Source: Ectothiorhodospira sp. BSL-9 (GTDB lineage: Bacteria; Pseudomonadota; Gammaproteobacteria; Ectothiorhodospirales; Ectothiorhodospiraceae). Taken from it: 64,000 bases of DNA. The notes under the pieces were generated by a model, which saw only the letters and a list, made by a program, of their open reading frames with translations, had not been told where the DNA came from and searched no databases. The stretch covers positions 1,364,001 through 1,428,000 of the forward strand of contig NZ_CP011994.1 in NCBI RefSeq assembly GCF_001632845.1. Direction: 5' to 3'. Both the position numbers and the translations under genes were made by a program. Positions 60,710 through 64,000 of the stretch are shown here, in pieces (position 1 is the first letter of the stretch; each line of letters begins with the position of its first letter).

Positions 60710-61411
60710 TCAATATCCCGTTGCCCTCAGTTCAATGATGTCGGTGATCCTTTCGCCATCCCATCGATATTGCAGGTGCCTGCCCTGACGGGTTGGCCCA
60801 AGGGCGGGTGGCCTCAGGACACCCGCACACAGACCGCCCTCGGCATCCCTTACACTGGGATAGATGAATCCGTAACGACCCGCCTGTCGGGCCTGAAGTC
60901 CCAGGTGTTGCGAAGGCCGCCAATCGTGGGGGTCGAGGTAGGGAGTGCCAGTGGGGGCGCAGAGGTCGAGCAGCGGCGCCCGCAACTCTGCCAGATAAAC
61001 CCGCATTTCCAGGTTGATCGAGGGTTCCGATGATTCACGGAGGAAACGCTCGCGGTGATGACGGGTTTCGGTCACCGCGGTGTGCTCGTCTCGGGCGCAG
61101 TAATACACGCCGTAGGCCCCATCGGAAAAACGACTCTGGGCCGGGTAGGTAAAGGCGGCCATGACCGGCGTGTAGCCGGGCCCGAATCGGCGATCCTGTT
61201 CGGGTACCAGATGGATCTCGCCGGCCGCCTCGCGCAGGCGATTCGAGGTCAGGCCCTCAAGCTCATGGAGGGCCGCCAGATCGCCGGCTTGTCCGGCAAC
61301 AGCCTCGAAGAGGTCTATGGGTGGGAAACGGGAAGGTACGATCCGGTAGCTCTTGGGCCAATGCACCTCCACCTCTGAAAACTGGGCGAGAAGATCAGCC
61401 TCGGGCGGCAT
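60710..61411 (-). CDS. RES-domain NAD-degrading toxin
   Basis: A 233-residue RES protein: SYRIVPSRFPPIDLFE (Arg), PAQSRFSDGAYGVYYCARDE then HTAVTET (Tyr/Glu of the ADP-ribosyltransferase-like site). RES toxins such as MbcT and ParT/Res break down NAD+ or ADP-ribosylate targets. The Xre/MbcA-type antitoxin gene precedes it and overlaps by 17 nt, the usual order. Complete. Confidence 0.9.
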   Translation of the reverse strand: MPPEADLLAQFSEVEVHWPKSYRIVPSRFPPIDLFEAVAGQAGDLAALHELEGLTSNRLREAAGEIHLVPEQDRRFGPGYTPVMAAFTYPAQSRFSDGAYGVYYCARDEHTAVTETRHHRERFLRESSEPSINLEMRVYLAELRAPLLDLCAPTGTPYLDPHDWRPSQHLGLQARQAGRYGFIYPSVRDAEGGLCAGVLRPPALGPTRQGRHLQYRWDGERITDIIELRATGY

Positions 61412-61779
61412 CCAGATGCTCCCGCACAGCCACCAGGTCTGCTACATGCCCCCCAAGCATGCGTTCAAGGGGGGGGTGTCCGCCAAAGCGGGGATTGGTG
61501 TTCGGTCGTCTCACCCAGCCATGCGCGGATTCGGGCCTTGGCAGCAGGATATGCAGCGCTTTGTAGATACCGAGAATCAGGGAGAGACGCTCCAGCAGGT
61601 TCACGTCCGCCTGCACCCGGTTCGGGTCACGCTTCCAGCGTCGATAGGTTTGGCCGGGGACCCCCAGCAGTCGCGCTGCCTCCTGCTCCTTGAGCCCCCA
61701 TGCCCGGGCAATGTCTGGATAAGCCCGCAAACCGGCGGCAGCCAGTGTCTGGCGTTGCTCCGTCGTCATCGTCTGCATG
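61395..61779 (-). CDS. Xre/MbcA/ParS-type antitoxin (DUF2384)
   Basis: About 127 residues from ATG 61779, with AGGAGG 6 nt upstream. A helix-turn-helix (LKEQEAARLLGVPGQTYRRW) and the DUF2384 toxin-binding end (LLPRPESAHGWVRRPNTNPR, GGHPPLERMLGG) are both present. It pairs with the RES toxin and likely represses the shared promoter. Confidence 0.9.
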
Positions 61780-61908
61780 GGGCACCTCCTGGGCAATGGC
61801 CTGTTTCGCTACGGAACACTTGATCGTTCTTTTAATTATAGCGCTCAAATGATCTATATGTCTTTCTGGTTCGCGAAGCGCACCATGTGGTGTAAACCAT
61901 GATCCATG

Positions 61909-62060
61909 GCCGACTGAGTTGCTCGCCTCGGACGATTGAAGACCTGCCATGCGCACGGAAGAAACCCGCTTGGTCCTGGACACCAATACTCTGATCAGCC
62001 GCATGCTGGTGCCACAAGGTACAGCCGGGCGTGCCGTGGACAAGGCGCTGGCCCAGGGCG
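61909..62060 (+). pseudogene. Duplicated fragment of the Phd/PIN toxin-antitoxin pair
   Basis: About 150 nt nearly identical to 44893-45041: the last antitoxin codons (TELLASDD), the spacer, and the first 37 toxin codons (MRTEETRLVLDTNTLISRML ... KALAQG). Sequence differs on both sides. No working toxin can come from it. Confidence 0.88.
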
Positions 62061-62088
62061 ACGCTGCACAGCCAACCATGACTCTGGT

Positions 62089-62350
62089 TCAATCAATACC
62101 CTCTTGCTGCAGCCTGTGCGGGTGGGTTTTTCGATATGGCTGGAGCGTTTCGAGAGCTTTTCTGTAGGAGCTGAAGATGTTTTCCTCGCCAATATCCTCC
62201 AGTAGGCCTGCCCGTTTCATGTATTTGAGAACGCCGGGCTTGAGCCCACTGAACATCAGGGTGCAGTTGGCCGCCTGAAGATCGCTTATCAAGGAGCGTA
62301 TCTTGTCGATGCCCGAGGCATCGATGCGGTTCAGGCTATTGCCAATCAGA
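62089..62350 (-). pseudogene. STAS-domain fragment (SulP transporter C-terminus)
   Basis: The minus strand reads SLNRIDASGIDKIRSLISDL, QAANCTLMFSGLKPGVLKYM and AGLLEDIGEENIFSSYRKAL, the typical STAS end of SulP-family anion transporters. The membrane part is missing; the frame begins abruptly near 62350. Confidence 0.75.
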
Positions 62351-62430
62351 CCCGGATGGGTCACCCCGTGCGGAGCCCATGCCCCTCAGTTCCGGTCATC
62401 GTTCTCGGGCTCGACCCCCAACTTCTGGCG

Positions 62431-62463
62431 GTGGTGATCAGCGATCAGGGGCGGGAAACAACA
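62431..62463. repeat. Solo end of a copy-1-type transposon
   Basis: Bases 62431-62463 nearly repeat 36655-36685, the right end of transposon copy 1 (GGTGATCAGCGAT ... GGGAAACAACA). No transposon genes are nearby, so it is a relic end, perhaps left by deletion. Confidence 0.65.
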
Positions 62464-62480
62464 GACGACGACTTTCCCGC

Positions 62481-62822
62481 TCACCCACTCATCTGATCGA
62501 AGGCTTCCAGCGCCTGGGCCCCATAGACATAGGACGGACCGCCGCCCATGTAGATGGACAGGCCGATGGTTTCCATGACTTCCTCCCGGGTGGCGCCGTG
62601 CTTGATGGCCGCCTTGGTATGAAAGGCAATGCAGCCGTCGCAACGCAAGGCGATGCCGATGGCCAAGGCCATCAATTCCTTATGCTTGGTGGACAGCGCT
62701 CCCTCCTGGGATGCGGCTTTGTCCATAGCCCCAAAGGCCTTGGCGACCTCCGGGATGCCGCTGCCCACTTCCTGCATGAGTCCGCCCAGCTGCTTTACGG
62801 TCTGATTCCAGTCTTTGTGCAT
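62481..62822 (-). CDS. AhpD-like carboxymuconolactone decarboxylase family protein
   Basis: A 113-residue protein from ATG 62822, GGAG about 6 nt upstream (ATG 62852 adds ten residues). The core LSTKHKELMALAIGIALRCDGCIAFHTKAAIKHG has the CxxC and trailing His of AhpD-type peroxidase/disulfide proteins. GATREEVMETIGLSIYMGGG completes the fold. It is divergent from the ArsR-rhodanese regulator gene with a palindrome between, so it is probably regulated by it. Confidence 0.9.
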   Translation of the reverse strand: MHKDWNQTVKQLGGLMQEVGSGIPEVAKAFGAMDKAASQEGALSTKHKELMALAIGIALRCDGCIAFHTKAAIKHGATREEVMETIGLSIYMGGGPSYVYGAQALEAFDQMSG

Positions 62823-62862
62823 GTCCACTCCGGGATTTTTGATGGATGTCAAGGCTTTTTAT

Positions 62863-62876
62863 CTAATGATCATTAG
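62863..62876. promoter_or_regulatory. Palindromic operator candidate CTAATGATCATTAG
   Basis: A perfect 14-bp palindrome in the 93-nt gap between two divergent genes, one of which encodes an ArsR-family repressor. Such palindromes (ATAAT/AATGAT-type) are usual ArsR operators, so it likely controls both genes. Confidence 0.7.
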
Positions 62877-62915
62877 AGTGTATTACAAGAAGTCCTCGTC
62901 TTAAAAGAAGGCCTC

Positions 62916-63632
62916 ATGACCCAGACCCATCGCACCCTTCAGGACTTGCTCTATGAGCAGGTGGCTCGCATCGGCAAGGCGCTCTCCAGCCCCAAGCGTC
63001 TGGAGATCCTGGATCTCCTGGCCCAAGGGGAGAAGTCGGTGGATCGCCTGGCGGAAGAGGCGGGCATCGACATCAAGCTGGCCAGCGCCCACTTGCGGGT
63101 GCTCAAGGAAGGCCGACTGGTCATGCCCCGCCGACAGGGGCGTTTCATCTTCTATCGCCTGTCCGGCCAGGATGTGGCCTCCCTGAATGTGATGGTGCGT
63201 TCCGTTGCCGAGCAGCACCTGCTGGAGCTGCGGGCCACCCTCGAACAGATGTCGGGTGCCATGGCAACACTGGACTCCCGCAACCGGACCGATCTGCTGG
63301 CCCAGGCGCGCCAGGGGGAGGTGGTGGTGATCGATGTGCGTCCGCCGGAGGAGTTCGAGGCGGCCCATCTGCCCTTTGCCCGTTCACTCCCCCTGGCGGA
63401 GATCGAGGCCAGGCTGGCCGAACTGCCGCTGGATCGGGAGATCGTGGCCTACTGCCGGGGGCCGTTCTGCGTGCTGTCCGACGAGGCCGTGGCCCTGCTG
63501 CGGCGCCTGGGGTATCGGGCCCACAAGCTCAGCGACGGCGTCTCGGAATGGCAGGCAGCAGGTCTGCCGCTGGAATCCCGGGACGCAATCTCACCCACCG
63601 AACACGAACCCAGGAGTCACCGCCATGCCTGA
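62916..63632 (+). CDS. ArsR-family regulator fused to a rhodanese domain
   Basis: A 238-residue fusion. Residues 1-100 are a winged helix (LSSPKRLEILDLLAQGEKSV, IKLASAHLRVLKEGRLVMPR). Residues 125-220 are a rhodanese (VVVIDVRPPEEFEAAHLPFA) with the active-site Cys loop CRGPFCVLSDEA. Such fusions sense sulfur or redox state. It overlaps a methyltransferase remnant (ATG 63625), the last of an old operon, and is divergent from the AhpD-like gene. Confidence 0.92.
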   Translation: MTQTHRTLQDLLYEQVARIGKALSSPKRLEILDLLAQGEKSVDRLAEEAGIDIKLASAHLRVLKEGRLVMPRRQGRFIFYRLSGQDVASLNVMVRSVAEQHLLELRATLEQMSGAMATLDSRNRTDLLAQARQGEVVVIDVRPPEEFEAAHLPFARSLPLAEIEARLAELPLDREIVAYCRGPFCVLSDEAVALLRRLGYRAHKLSDGVSEWQAAGLPLESRDAISPTEHEPRSHRHA

Positions 63633-63800
63633 CAGAGCCCATTGGGATGAAGTCTACGCCACCCGGCCCAGTGATTCGCTTGTGGAACGCCAGCAACAAG
63701 GTCTGCGACCCGGCGGACGGGTGATCATGGCCACGTTTGCAGAGACGGGCCCGGAGCGCTGCAGTGGTCTGCCGGTGATGCGCTACGGGTCCGAAAGCCT
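63625..63800 (+). pseudogene. Class I methyltransferase with internal deletion
   Basis: Reads MPDRAHWDEVYATRPSDSL, the usual start of a small SAM methyltransferase, then jumps to GLRPGGRVIMATFAETGPER and CSGLPVMRYGSESLHA, the late part of the same fold. About 100 residues, including the SAM-binding motif, are missing. Sequence then changes to a toxin-antitoxin fragment. Confidence 0.75.
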
Positions 63801-63805
63801 CCATG

Positions 63806-63957
63806 CGTCGATCAGGATCATCGCCGCCACGCTTCAATCGAAGCGCGGCGGTTCGGGCATCGGTTCCCGCTGTGGCAGGTCGCGATCCACCCCACCGAGC
63901 GCCGCGAACCGTCGGTGGATAGTCTCGCCGAGGCTCTTGGACGCCACCGGCTACCGA
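63806..63957 (-). pseudogene. FitA-like antitoxin 3' fragment and toxin start
   Basis: Near-duplicate of 56890-57045: the antitoxin end (LGETIHRRFAALGGVDRDLP ... PPRFD) at 63834-63957, then the toxin start MILID at 63807-63821, cut after five codons by the methyltransferase fragment. Confidence 0.8.
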
Positions 63958-63961
63958 TGGC

Positions 63962-64000
63962 CTGACTGATCCTGTCTTATGGTAGGGGACGGACCAACTG
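63962..64000 (+). pseudogene. GNAT acetyltransferase 3' tail fragment
   Basis: Bases 63966-63994 match the end of the acetyltransferase at 55569-55598 (GATCCTGTCTTMTGGTAGGG), with two mismatches. Only the last few codons remain before the window ends. Confidence 0.6.

Noticed and set aside
1-64000. CRISPR arrays, rRNA operons, prophage structural genes or an integron
   Set aside because: No regular direct repeats with spacers, no rRNA, no capsid/tail genes and no integron integrase or attC-like array were seen.

Overview
The window is GC-rich bacterial DNA. The gene style (AmmeMemoRadiSam trio, MetY, IbaG, many Rpn-type nucleases and toxin-antitoxin pairs) suggests a gammaproteobacterium, perhaps of the Ectothiorhodospiraceae/Chromatiales. 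That placement is inference; nothing here fixes the genus.

Layout. (1) 1-8000 is ordinary chromosome: a cyclic-nucleotide-binding protein running off the left edge, O-acetylhomoserine sulfhydrylase, an IbaG/BolA protein, a patatin phospholipase with an unknown partner, a YdcF protein, and the AmmeMemoRadiSam trio (the Memo gene carries a -1 frameshift in a G run). It ends with an intact tRNA-Arg(CCG). (2) 7956-39532 is a genomic island of about 31.5 kb, bounded by a 47-bp direct repeat of the tRNA-Arg 3' end. Its left part holds a group II intron broken by an IS256-family element and a truncated IS3-type element. Its cargo is a tight eight-gene operon on the minus strand (23358 to 12783): two radical SAM proteins with CX7CX2C clusters, two small AMP-forming ligases, an unknown protein, a NodU-type carbamoyltransferase, a KaiC/RecA-like ATPase and a SIR2-like protein. 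I know of no described system with this make-up, and it is the main candidate for something new. The right part of the island is a nested stack of mobile elements: a four-gene TGT...ACA transposon whose transposase gene is split by a recombinase-in-trio (RIT) element, whose ritA is split by an IS3 element, which is itself split by another IS3 element. An IS4-type element splits ritB, another IS3 element splits the transposon's ATPase gene, and a second IS4 copy sits inside attR. (3) 39533-64000 is a mosaic of gene fragments, toxin-antitoxin and conflict genes: PIN toxin/Phd antitoxin, MNT/HEPN remains, RES/Xre, FitA-like antitoxins, five partial or broken Rpn copies, a broken TOTE-type helicase, a TnpB gene, and a second, intact copy of the four-gene transposon with a clean 5-bp target duplication inside an acetyltransferase gene. 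It also holds a 1289-residue fusion of methyltransferase, PLD nuclease, SF2 helicase, S24-like and DUF3427-like domains. The right edge has an AhpD-like protein divergent from an ArsR-rhodanese regulator.

How parts work together. The operon looks like a biosynthesis or modification half (radical SAM, ligases, carbamoyltransferase) joined to a sensing/effector half (KaiC-like ATPase and SIR2). A defence or conflict role is inferred from the SIR2 domain and island location; it is not shown. Insertion boundaries given below come from target-site duplications and terminal repeats read directly in the sequence.
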